Assembly: GCA_036971715.1 (NCBI GenBank)
Contig: JAVHJL010000009.1
Span: forward strand, 682,001 to 746,000
Length of the DNA: 64,000 nt
Reading direction: 5' to 3'
From: Arthrobotrys musiformis
Lineage: Eukaryota > Ascomycota > Orbiliomycetes > Orbiliales > Orbiliaceae
Made by a program: the position numbers and the translations under genes
The notes under the pieces: generated by a model
Database searches by the model: none
What the model was told of the DNA's origin: nothing
Seen by the model: only the letters and a program-made list of their open reading frames with translations
Shown here: piece after piece, positions 1 to 11,437 of the stretch
How positions within the stretch are numbered: the stretch's first letter is position 1
Layout of the letters: the number at the start of each line of letters is the position of its first letter

Positions 1-896
1 CGCCGTCGTATCTTCCTCCTCACCCCCCTATTATCTGCTACCTACTACATCCACCCTTTATACCTCTCCATACTGTATATACAGCGTATACAGTAGATAC
101 AGTGGGTACCTATACAGGTATAGGGATCTATATACATCCTGTGAAGTTGTTTTTCCTAGTTGGCTGGTTGGTGGCCCAAAATTTTTTTCTCGCTTGTGGG
201 ATTCGTTAGAGCTTCTCTGGTGCAGCTGCAGCCAGCAACCAGCCAGTGCTTGGAACCCACTCGCTCCTTCAACCTCAACCTCAACCTCATCGTAGCTATC
301 ACTATCACTATCACCTTCACTCTCACCATCATCATCATCGAAAGATCCTGTCTATAGCTTCTAAACAAGGACGGACAGGACACCTTTTTCTTAGATATAG
401 GTAGCATCGGGGACTGTTTGTTATTATCCTGCTTGGTGTCCGTGCCGTTGCTTGTTACTCACAAATCCTGACACTGTTTCTAGTAGACTACCCGCCCCTC
501 CACAAATACTTACTAGGTCTCTCCTCCTACTCCTCCTAACCACTCCACTCCACTACACTACACTATACTACACACCCATCCACCACCACCACCATCATCA
601 TCACCATCATCATCATCATCATCATCACCACCATCACCACCACCAGCCACAACCACAGCCATCATCACCATCACTAGAATTCCTTCCTCTTCTTCTTCTT
701 CTTCTTTTTCTCATCTTCATCTTCTTGTTTATCTCCCACCAGCCGGCATCCACCCTCTTCTATCACGATAACCCCTTTCTAAGACTCTATTTTCTTTTGT
801 TCTACAACATTCGCCCTCTCTCTCTTTCTCTCATCTGGATCTCGTCCTTGTCCACCCTCTGTCTGTTCTCCTGTTGACTTTGGTGTCTTACCCATC
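1..896. other. Upstream region and CT-rich leader of KAP95
   Basis: No convincing gene. The first 130 bases are rich in short TATA-like palindromes, such as CTGTATATACAG at 73-84 and CCTATA-cagg-TATAGG at 109-124. The 3' half is an extremely pyrimidine-rich strand (CT and CAT/CAC runs), typical of promoters and 5' untranslated leaders of highly expressed ascomycete genes. The long open frame at 452-877 is a translation of this low-complexity leader (Leu- and His-runs) and is not a gene. Confidence 0.6.
578..645 (+). repeat. (CAC/CAT)n microsatellite
   Basis: An imperfect trinucleotide tract of CAC and CAT units about 65 bases long, in the KAP95 leader about 250 bases before the start codon. 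Read as protein it would be a poly-His run, but no start or domain supports translation. Confidence 0.85.
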
Positions 897-3800
897 ATGG
901 AGATTGCACAGGTCTTAGAAAACACTATCTCTGCCGGTCTGCACACCCCACCAAGCCTTCTTCCCCCCTCCCTACCTCTCTCCCCGTCCCCTCCACTACA
1001 CCCCCACATCTCTCATCGGAGACACGGATGCTTACCTCCTGCTGCTTCCCTTCTAACACGTTCCCTCTACGTCATTCTTGTGAATACCATCCACTGACAT
1101 CCTTCTCTCTCTTTTTCTTCTTTCTCATATGTAGACGCCACTAAGCGCCAGGCTGCCGAACAGACACTTCAGAATGCTGCCCAAGAAAACTTTGTACGAT
1201 ATACCACCTCCCCTTCCCTTCACTCCTATCCCCCTGACCACTTCGACCATGCATGTACCTGAGCCTACCATACTAACATCCTTGTCCCGTTTCTTTTTCG
1301 CTTTGGGAAAAATTTATAGCCGGCATACCTTGAAGGTCTATCACAACAGCTAGCCAATGCTCAAAACAGTTCGGTTGTCAGAGCGGCTGCTGCCCTGGTT
1401 CTAAAAAATGAATTTTCCGGCCGAGATCTCGCTATAGTACACGAGAACCAGCAAAAATGGATCAACCTGGAACCAGCAGTCAAAGAGAATATAAGAAATC
1501 TAGGCCTCGGGACTTTGGCCACCGCCGACCGTCAGTCCGTCACAAGTGCTGCCCAATTTGTGGCTGCCATTGCTGCCATCGACCTCCCACTTGGTCAATG
1601 GGACTCTCTCATGCCGTCCCTTGTTCAAAATGTCAACACCGGCGGTGACGGCCTGAAAATGGCTTCGCTAACAACTATTGGATATATTTGCGAATTCGAA
1701 GATGACAATCTTCGCGAAAGCTTGAGCCAGCACTCTAACGCTATCCTGACGGCCGTCGTTCAAGGTGCACGCAAGGAAGAACCGAACAACGAAGTCAGAT
1801 ATGCTGCTATGCGGGCTTTGAGCGAATCCCTGGAATTCGTCAGAAGCAACTTTGAGACAGAAGGCGAGAGGAACTACATCATGCAGGTTGTCTGCGAAGC
1901 CACTCAGAGCACAGACAATAGGATACAACAGTCTGCGTTCGGTTGTCTCAACAGAATCATGAGTTTGTACTATGACAAGATGAGGTTTTACATGGAGAAA
2001 GCACTGTTCGGTTTGACTGTCCATGGCATGAAATCGGAGGACGAGGAAGTTGCCAAGCTGGCTATCGAATTCTGGTGTACAGTGTGCGAGGAAGAACTTA
2101 CCATCGAGGAGGATAACGCCGATGCCGCTCAGAACGGCATCGATGCCACCCGCCCGTTCTTTAATTTCGCTCGGGTCGCCACTAATGAGGTCGTTCCGGT
2201 CCTCTTGGAGCTGTTGACAAAGCAGGACGAGGATGCAACTGATGACGAATACAACGTCTCCCGTGCTGCTTACCAGTGCTTGTGTCTGTACGCTCAAACC
2301 GTTGGCGGGCTTATTATTACTCCAGTTCTCACCTTCGTTGAATTGAACCTCCGACACGAGAACTGGCGCATGAGGGACGCAGCCGTCTCCGCCTTTGGCG
2401 CCATCATGGAGGGACCCGATGTCAAGATGCTCGATCCCCTGATCAAGCAGGCCCTACCATTGCTCGTATCCATGATGAGCGACAAGGTCGTTATGGTCAA
2501 AGACTCGGCGGCTTACGCCCTTGGAAGAATCTGCGAATGCTGTGGAGCAGCCATCGAGCCCAACGTACACCTCCACGGTCTTATTACCGCGCTATTCACT
2601 GGTCTCGATGATAACACCAGGATGGCTGGATCCTGCTGCTGGGCCCTCATGAACTTGGCAGAGTCGTTTGGTGGGGACAGCTCGTTGCAACCCGAGAACC
2701 CACTGTCGAAACACTTCTCCGACAGCGTCACAGCTCTCCTGAAGGCCACCGAGAGACCTGACGCCGACAACCAGTTGCGTACTGCCGCCTATGAAGTTTT
2801 GTCATCGTTCGTCACCAATGTTGGGTCCGACCAAATCCCTGTCATCGGAAACCTTTTGGATCACCTCGTGAGCCGAATCGAGAAGACCGTCGAGATGCAG
2901 AAGCAAATCGTGAGCACCGACGACCGTGTCACACTGGAAGAGATGCAGATCAGTTTGGCTAGCGTCGTGTCAGTCATCATTAACCGTCTCGACAAGGAAG
3001 TCGCGGCTCACGCCGATAGAACGATGCAGGTTATCTTGCTCGCACTCGGATCGCTCCCTCCTACCTCCACGGTTCCTGAGGCGTTGTTTGGTGCTGTTGG
3101 TGCTATGGCCAATGCTCTAGAGGAAGACTTCGGCAAATACCTGGACGCCTTCACCCCATTCTTGTACAATGCCCTCGGCAACCTCGAGGACGCTCAGCTG
3201 TGCTCGACGTCGATTGGTTTGGTCAGCGATATCGTTCGATCTGTTGGAGAGAGAGCTGTCCCACATTGTGATAGCTTCATGAATTTCTTGTTGAACAACT
3301 TGAGGGTTAGTCTACTACTCTCCCCTTACATCTAGGATTACTCTGGTTTTCATTTTGCTAACGCATAATTTTATTTATTTTTAGAGCAACCACCTCAATC
3401 AACAATACAAGCCGGCTATCCTTCAATGTTTCGGTGATATCGCACAGGCCATCACTGGTGCTTTTGAGACCTACCTCCAAGTTGTCATGCAGGTCCTTCA
3501 ACAGGCATCGTTTATCCAAATCACGCCTGATAGCTCGATGGACATGTTGGACTATGTTTTGAGCTTGAGAGAGGGCATCATGGACGCATATGATGGTGTC
3601 ATCATTGCCATGAAGTCAAGTGGCAAGGTTGCCCTTCTCGCTCCATACGTTCAACACATCTTCGGCTTCCTCGCTTTGATTGCACAGGACCAGAATAGAA
3701 CGGAGCCTTTGCTTCGATCGGCTATGGGTGCTTTGGGGTATGTTTTTTTAAGGCTCGTTCATGTTGTATAAAAGTGACTATGCTAACATTGTATTTTAAT

Positions 3801-3974
3801 AGTGATCTTGCCGATGCATTCCCGAACGGCGAATACGCCAACTTCTTCCGTTCGGAGTGGCTTATGCCCATGATCAAGGACATCCGGGCTAACCGTGAAT
3901 TCAGCAGCCGTACCCACGACACCACACGCTGGGCTAAAGAGCAGGTTCGAAAGCAGACTAATCTCCCTGCTTAG
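897..3974 (+). CDS. KAP95: Importin subunit beta-1 (karyopherin-95)
   Basis: Nuclear import receptor that binds importin-alpha/cargo, nucleoporins and RanGTP. Five exons: 897-936, 1135-1193, 1320-3305, 3385-3737, 3803-3974, giving 869 residues, close to yeast Kap95 (861) and human importin beta-1 (876). The start MEIAQVLENTISAD and the following KRQAAEQTLQNAA match the first HEAT repeat of the family. The rest is a continuous array of HEAT helices with the acidic stretch expected of the H8 loop (DEDATDDEYNV). Introns 2-5 of the usual small size have good GT/AG ends; the first donor (GTCTGC) is weaker, but the joined frame restores the conserved N-terminus. The gene ends ...RKQTNLPA with TAG at 3972. 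Convergent with RSE1. Identity is clear from the N-terminus and HEAT array. Confidence 0.95.
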
Positions 3975-5319
3975 CCAACACCGGGAGCTCAGCCGACGCC
4001 ATCGATCCTTTTCGGAGCTCGTACGGATTCTGCTATGATGATGTGAAGATTTTTTGACGAAACGTAAAAGGAATTTATTCGTGCGAAGTTTGAGATTTTG
4101 GGTTAGAGGAGTTCGCGGGGGCCCCTTCCAGGACGAGCGGTTCTTCACCAAGCTGACACCTCGGCCCCTCCACGGCAATAAGAATACCGCCTTGGACCCC
4201 CCTCGAACCTCCCTTCCCCTTAACGAACAGATTGAGAGAATAACAAATATTTCTAAAACTGTTTTCTTTCTGATCCCCTTCGTTTAACAACCCCCCGAGC
4301 TGCCCCGCGTCCCCTCCCCCAAGCGCCTGTGCCCCTCACCCCGCCCCATCGGTTACCCCATATAAGAACCCCCCCAACCATGCGAAATGCACAATCATGT
4401 ATCCTAGAACCCTTCTAAAGATTTCCTTGTGAACAAAAACTAAACCTTGTAGCCCATTATACCCATCATGTAGTCCCTTTCCCGGCAAAGAAATTAGTAA
4501 TACCAGTCCCTTTTTTTTCTCCAACACCACCACCACCTCCCACCTCCTTTGCACAAAATTATGTATTTCCTTTGTTCTTTTTTTTTACCCGGGGTTTCTT
4601 TTTTTTATTTCGTTTTTTTGTTTTTCGGACGTTGCACTTTACATGTACAATTCTTGTATCCTTTTTTTTCTCCTCCCTTTTCTTTAACTATTATTATTAC
4701 TACTCCTACTCCGACTACTACTTACTCGAATCATGGCAGTTTTTATTATTATTATTATTATCCTTTAACCTTTGTGTGCTGCCTGATCCCACCCTGCCCT
4801 GCCCTTATGGCTTGACTCCCCCCGCTCTGGACTTTATTAGAATTATAACTTTTTTTTTATTCTCACTTCTTTTGGTTTGGCGGAGTTGCGATGATAGACT
4901 TTGATTGTAGGTGTGTATAAGTGAAATTATATTAGGAATATACGTGGTTCCCCACCGTTTACAGTGGGTGTGGACTGCCTTGTGGTGTAATCTACACTGG
5001 TTATTACCTAGGTAGTTTATATTAGGAACGTGAAGTTGAGGGTTATGATCGATACTGTTTTTTGGGGGGATGGATGGATATTGGGTCTTTTACGAGATTT
5101 TCGTGTGGTTTGTATATTGTTGTACTTGGGTATACCCACGATGAACTCAGATCTTTACGCCAGTATGTCTTATATCAACTTTTTCCTTTCGTAAATATTT
5201 CATTTTTTTCGTAATAGAGTTCCATGCGGGTCTAGTAGTACATTATTCTGGCTACAAATGCAAAAAGATTCAAGTATTTCCCTCTGTTTAACTACAATCT
5301 CTTTTTATAAGAGGGGGGG
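3975..5319. other. Convergent 3' region between KAP95 and RSE1
   Basis: No gene seen. C-rich then T-rich 3' flanking sequence with many homopolymer T runs and a (TTA)n run near 4741-4762. Open frames here are short and of low complexity. It should hold both 3' untranslated regions and poly(A) sites. Confidence 0.6.
4741..4762 (+). repeat. (TTA)n microsatellite
   Basis: About six consecutive TTA/ATT units in the T-rich 3' region downstream of KAP95. Confidence 0.8.
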
Positions 5320-8300
5320 TTAGTAGGCCACTCTGGTCCTCATATCTGCGATCTTCCGTTCGACTTCGCGGATACTCCTGTCCAATTCCGCTGCGATCAT
5401 TTGTTTTTTATCGTACGGTAGTAGAGCGAAGCGTTCGCATACTATTCATCATTAGTATTACCCCCATAAACCGGAAAAAGAAGGGGAAAAACTTACAATC
5501 ACCATCGATAACGCCCTTGACGGGTACGTAATAACTCCTATAAATCAGATGATCCCTCCCAGCCAACGGCGCATCCTCGGTCCTCATATGCTGCTCCAGG
5601 GTTTGGAAAAAATCCACGTCCTCGCGGCTGATGAATGGCACCATGATCCCGATCGTTCCCTGCAATCCGCTCCAGACGACACAATCCCGTCCACCGGCGA
5701 CGAGATTAACCTTCTGTATCGACGTCGGAATATCCTGCGTGAAGAAGTGTGACATGAGGGTAACCCTATTCGGCGCGCCCTGGAGGTATGATTTCTCGTG
5801 GAGGAGGTATCCGGAGGATGGATCCTCGTCCGCTTCTTCCGAGGCTTTGGTGGGAACGCGGACGACCCAGAGGTTTCCAAACTTATCGCCTCCCGCGACG
5901 GATTCGTAGTCTAGTAGTGCCGTGCAGGTGGTCCATCGTGGTACCATGTCGTCCGCGAAGGGGATGAGTTTATTCTCCTGTTGTTTGTAGACGACGTAGG
6001 TGACGGACTCCTGCACGTCTGATACGATAATCCTATGGTTCTGCGTCGTTAGGCCGGTTATCAGATTCGGTGCCACGGTGGCTTGTGCTTTTCGAAGGAG
6101 TTGTTTCATTCCCAGGTCGTAGATTCTTAGGTCTTGTCCTATTCCTGCCAACAGTCTTCCGTGGAAGGCGGCGAATGCTAGCGGTGCGTATTCCAGTTTG
6201 GTTTTGTGGATGAATTGCAGGGTTTTCCCGCCGTCCGAGAGGCGGTAGACGTGGGCGTAACCGCAGGAGGAGGAGCGGGGGTTTAGGACTAAATCCTTCG
6301 CCGTGCCGACGATGAGGAAGGCTTCGTCATCTTGACTGGAGAAGGGGACTACGGCTACCGATAACGCCGCTTCGTTCTCACCCAGATCGACCTTGTGGGT
6401 TACTTCCTTATTTATCGGGTCTACCACCTCCACGCACGAAGCCCAGTGGCCCTCTCCGCGTGGGTATCCGAATTCGGAGGGGGGTAGTTCCGTGGAATCC
6501 CCGTTTTGGGATTTCGCGATCAAATTACTTCTAGATTCCGGGGAGAGGGTGTCGGAGTCCGATGAGACGACGTAGAAGTATGGTGCCGTTGGGTGTTTTG
6601 CCATTTTCCGGGGTGTGTAGCTTAGGGGGATTGATTCCTGCTGAAGGTTTTCACTGATCTTCTCGACGGTGAAGATTCGTAGGTTGTTCCCTTGGATGCC
6701 GACCATGCCCTCTGGACACTGTTCGCTGGAGAAGGTCCATCCGTATGCGAGCGGGTGGTAGGAGAGAGGGGTGAGGAGGTATTGGCCTGAACCGTTGGTG
6801 TATCCGAGCCATGGTTTTGAGCTTAAGGCTAGGATTGCAGTTGTTCCGGCTGCGGAAACGCTGAATAGCTTGACGGGTTGGGGGCCCAAGAAGCGGGTCC
6901 TGGTGTCCGTGAGTTCACCGGTGATAGTGTCAAGAACCGTCCTGAGGTAAACGCCGGAATACAGACCGATATGGAGGAATAAAGTGGAGCGTTGTGAGTC
7001 GCCACCGGCGGAGTCGGGCATTGACATTATCCTCAGCGCTGTGGGGGCTGAGGTTAAGGCCTGGACGGACTTGGATTCGAGCGTCGAATCGGGATCCAAA
7101 GAGAGGATTCTGACGGTACTGTCATCACAACCGACGGCCAGGAAGGAGCTTCTCATCTTTCCTTCGGGTACGTCACCGAGTGATAAACATGTAACGGTAC
7201 CGGACATCTCCTTTTTATCCTCATACTCGGCCAGTTGCCCATCTGAGTCTAATTCGAAGTATACGATTTCACCGCTAGATAGGGCGATAGCAACCTGGCG
7301 GGAATTTGTAGACGCAGCGACAATCGATCTGTGCTGCGGCGCCGGCCACTCATTTACCCTCCTATCCGCACGAATATGCCGGATACCCTTCGGATGAACC
7401 TGCAGTAGCCCATCTTCCCCCAATTGCTGAACAGCCAAAGTTGGTGCGGATGACAAAAACCCAGTATCTGTAACCTCTTCCACGGTTTCTCCGATACTCA
7501 AAACCAGCGTACCGTTAGTAAACGATAATACTATGTATGCGTCGTACTCGTCTTGACTGGTTAGTTTTGTAGTCCACACTGCAACGGGTCCACCTGGAAG
7601 CTCGGAGGATACTATCTCCGAGACTTCTAGACCGTGCTTTAGCGTTCTGAAGGATGACCGGGCGTTGGCTCCGCATATCGTGTATATTTGTGGTGCATCA
7701 TCGTTTGTTAGGTTTGCGATTTGACAGTCGAGGAGTGGGTTCATGCTGTCCACACTTTCCATGAGAGCCAAGTTCTCAGATAGTCGGGGCGAGAAATACG
7801 CAGCATTGATCTCATCGTCCGACGTAAACTCGGTTTCGTGATCGTCATCGCCAAGTTTCTCGAATTGGTAGAAATGACTATACCCCATTAACAGCTGTCC
7901 TTCATATTCTGATACAAGGGAGATGAACTTACTGATTGCCGTTCTCACTTGCGACAAACAGGAAACCGCTCTTCAAAATGCAAAGACTAGTTGCAATCGG
8001 AACGGTGTCGAAGTATTTTATCCTAAGCCTTACGACGGAGTTTTCATCGAAATCCAACCCGACCTTGAACAAATCGCCATCCTCGCTCTGCAGTAAGAAG
8101 AAAAATGCACCCCTCATCTTGTGCATGACACCGCATGTCATAAATCGCTTTCGATTCGGGTCCTCGCAAGGGCCACGCCTTCTCGGGATGGGGACTCTCA
8201 ATTCCGGCTGGTTCATATGACGATATGTAACCGCATCTTCAGAGCAGACCAAAACACCGGACGGGCCATCGGTTCCTCCCGGCACATGGAGCAAAAAGTT

Positions 8301-9385
8301 CGATGATCTCTCTACCGGCTCCGACCACTTCCTCACGACGTGATTAAGGCCGAGATCTAATTCGTAGTATGTGAGGTACTTTTCCGCTTCCCTGTATGCC
8401 TCGCCAGTCGGGTCCTGGTCGGTTTCTGAATAATCCATCTCAAGAACTGCAAATATCGGATTCTCGTATCCAACATCTAGGGCGCATAGCGCAAATACCA
8501 GGCAATGGGGCTTATGCGCCTCCAGTGGTGATGAGATCGTAAGTTCAGCTTGCGCATTTCTGTTTAGAACGTAAACTAGCTTGTTCTTCTCCACTGAAGC
8601 AATGAGGCATGCTCTTCCTCTTGGATCGCAGGCAAGGTATTGACCGGGGACCACACGACGGACCCCAGATTTTCCGAACGTTTCGAGATGCAGCCTTTTG
8701 AACTTGTTCTGGGCGGGGATATATTCTAGGATCGTGATGCGTCCGGAGTCGGAACCGATTATAATGTAATCTATAAGATGTCAAGGTCATTAGCCACGGC
8801 TCATCATGACGGCGAACTGGCGTTTGGGCCTGTACTGTCTCCCTTTCTCCCTCCAAAGTCCCAAGCAGACAGTGAATCTTAATCCTTACATTTACACCTT
8901 CATTCGAAAAGCTTGGAAGCACGGTCCACGCGCGTGCGCAAGGAATAAACGAAGGGATTCTTTCAGGCTGGAGTCTCTCCTTAAAAGAAATCACTAAATG
9001 CTCTTTGACTTTGAAAAAGACGATACAAAAGCACAGAAGGAAGGGGAGTGTTTGCTTGAGAAAGGGGGGCATAAAGTCATGACATACCTTTGCCACTTCC
9101 TGCCAGTCTGAACGCGGCCAGACATCGAATGATACCGAAGACATCGTGCGTGAGGATGGTATTGACCTTGCCGACGTTGGGATCGGGTCGGAGAAGGGAT
9201 AGTCGGGAGCCCGAGGCGACTACGATCTCTTGGAGCTTCTGGCCGGAGAATTGGCCAAGGATGGCTTGGGTGACGACGGTAGGTTGCTGAATCGTCAGCG
9301 AGTAGAGGAAGAAGTTCGAGGTCGTCGCCTGCGATGGATTAGCCTTTGCATCGTTGACGATTAAACGTTGGTGGATACGTACCAT
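5320..9385 (-). CDS. RSE1: Pre-mRNA splicing factor RSE1 (SF3B3 homologue)
   Basis: Subunit of the SF3b complex of U2 snRNP, a triple WD40-type propeller protein of the SF3B3/DDB1/CPSF-A family. Five exons on the minus strand: 9385-9383, 9328-9088, 8770-7933, 7877-5497, 5441-5320, giving 1194 residues (human SF3B3 is 1217). Diagnostic stretches are FSGQKLQEIVVASG, LLRPDPNVGKV, LTISSPLEAHK, ELDLGLNHVVRKW, VPGGTDGPSGVLVCSED and the C-terminal KIADMRTRVAY. The conserved PIPRRRGPCEDPNRKRF also matches SF3B3 rather than DDB1. The first coding exon is only the ATG, followed by a 54-nt intron; intron 2 is unusually long (8771-9087). Divergent from PSD1 with 374 bp between start codons. Confidence 0.95.
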
Positions 9386-9759
9386 GGTCAGTTCACTCGT
9401 GTGCCAGCTATATCGGAGGTATATTGCAGGACTATGCTATCGGTACTGAGTGATGGCGACGACGGGAATAGATCGTGGATGTCGTCTCTCGTGAGTCGTT
9501 TCTTGATCTTGCAGCAGTCGTTAACTTTTTCGCCAAAAGGTCGCGTCGGGTTATGTCCGACTGTCCCCTGTGTTAACTCCGGGTGGCCTGCAACCCACGC
9601 TAAAAGCTGCCCTGTCGAGAATTCAATGTAGCATGACGTCGAGCACAAACGACCAGGTCGCAAATTCGCCGCTGTATAAAAGCCCGAAGGGAAAGGGTTT
9701 TATTCAAGTCAATCCGCCGGGGCCAATGGAATTACCATCTTCATAGGGACACCATCACG
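9386..9759. promoter_or_regulatory. Shared divergent promoter RSE1 / PSD1
   Basis: The 374 bp between the two start codons must serve both genes. On the PSD1 side TATAAAAG lies at 9675-9682, about 80 bp before the PSD1 ATG, a plausible TATA box. The open frame 9388-9663 (minus strand) has no recognisable features. Confidence 0.5.
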
Positions 9760-11437
9760 ATGCAACAGGCTTCGAGGCTCATTCAACAGCGGGCGGGTAG
9801 TGGGGCGCTGGCCAGACCCTGCATCCACCTCTACCGCAGTGCTACTTGTCGCCTGATACCACCTCGCAATAACGCTTGCTATAGAGCCGACCAACGTCTA
9901 TGTTTCTCTTCCTCGACTTCCTCGGATCCTAAGAGACCGTTTTTCCAAAGATTAAAAACGGCATGGAACGATACGCCGATAAAATGGACGCCGATACCAG
10001 TCGGCTTGGGGATTGCGTATCTGGGGTTCAAGCACTACTCCACGGTTATGGATCGTGAGAGACGGATAGCAGAGGAAGAGCATCAATACGGTCCCAATGA
10101 TCCGAATAGGAAGAGGGGGGTGCAGCCGTCAGGACCTTGGTATGTTGCCAAATGTTTCGTGCGCCCCATACGAATCCTCGTTCTGATCACATGTACTACC
10201 ACAGGCAAGTCCAGATACTATCGACCCTCCCTCTTAAGGCGCTATCCCGCCTCTGGGGAAAATTCAATGAAATCCCTCTCCCGGTTATGTTCCGCCCATT
10301 TGGTTTCAAACTCTACGCCTTCATCTTTGGCGTCAACATCTCGGAGGCCAAAAACCAGGATTTAACATCATATAGAAACCTTGCCGAGTTCTTTTACAGA
10401 GAGATCGATCCTGCTGTCCGACCGGTTGATAAACTATCTGCAGTTGTATCACCTTCGGACGGGAAGGTATTGATGGTGGGCGAGGTCAGGGAAGGTGGCA
10501 GGGTAGAGAATGTCAAAGGAATGACTTATAGTCTTGACGCATTGTTAAGTGGACATGGGGAGACCAAGACATCGAGCCACCCTTCTTCGCCAGCTATATT
10601 GTTCGGGCAAGATGAAAATGGAACTACTGAGGCCACGGCACCAGGAGGCCAGGTGGTAGATAGTCATGAAGAATTTGCGAGGATGAACGGTATATCATAC
10701 ACCGTCGGCGAGCTGTTCTCTGGAACTGAAGACCACAAGGATGCAAAGGCGGAGGACCAATCGCTCCCACCGGGCGAGAAGGGAGACGTCGCAGCCGCCG
10801 TGGGTGCAAAAAAAAGCGCGAGTTGGTTTAGGAACCATTTAGAAGGACCCAAACGGCTGTACTTCGCCGTCATCTACCTTGCGCCTGGTGATTATCACAG
10901 GTTTCACTCACCGACGGAGTGGGTCGTCGAGACTAGGAGACACTTTGCAGGTTCGTTCAAGTTCTCACCCCAGCAATACACTAATCATACAACTAACTTT
11001 GTCACAAAGGCGAGCTCTTCTCCGTTTCCCCTTATCTACAAGCACTCCTCCCTTCCCTCTTCATCCTTAACGAGCGTGTCGTCCTCCTCGGCCGTTGGAA
11101 GCACGGGTTTTTCTCAATGACACCCGTCGGCGCGACCAACGTCGGCAGTATAGTCTTAAATTTCGACAGAGAACTACGGACGAACAGTTTGACCAAGGAT
11201 ACAAAGGCGGACTCCCTTGAGGGCCATGGGTACGCAGAGGCACACTACCAGCTAGCGTCGAAATTGCTTTCGGGCCACCCGCTGAGGAGGGGAGAAGAAA
11301 TGGGAGGCTTTAGACTTGGGAGCACAGTTGTGCTAGTATTCGAGGCCCCCGAAGGGAAAGACGGAAAGGGATTTAAATGGATTGTCGGGCAGGGGAAGAC
11401 AGTGAAGATGGGAGAGGCGCTAGGGCTTGTAGAATAA
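9760..11437 (+). CDS. PSD1: Phosphatidylserine decarboxylase, mitochondrial
   Basis: Converts phosphatidylserine to phosphatidylethanolamine in the inner mitochondrial membrane, using a pyruvoyl group made by self-cleavage. Three exons: 9760-10139, 10205-10950, 11010-11437, giving 517 residues. The N-terminus is Arg/Ser-rich with few acids (a likely presequence) and is followed by a short hydrophobic segment (IPVGLGIAYLGF). Conserved segments include VSPSDGKVL, LAPGDYHRFHSPTEW, FFSMTPVGATNVGSI and the self-cleavage motif LGST within MGGFRLGSTVVLVFEAP. The pyruvoyl serine is about residue 480 (codon 11321), so the alpha chain would be the last 38 residues. The stretch around residues 230-310 is a Gly/Ser/Glu-rich insertion common in filamentous fungi. 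Splicing restores HFAGELFSVSPYLQ exactly as in the family. Confidence 0.95.

Noticed and set aside
452..877. 141-codon open frame with Leu and poly-His runs
   Set aside because: Translation of a CT/CAT-rich leader; no ATG at its start, low complexity, overlaps the KAP95 5' region.
1668..2357. 229-codon minus-strand frame
   Set aside because: Antisense shadow of the conserved KAP95 exon 3.
8545..9144. 199-codon minus-strand frame
   Set aside because: Runs through RSE1 exons 2-3 and the 317-nt intron in the wrong frame; RSE1 splicing explains the region.
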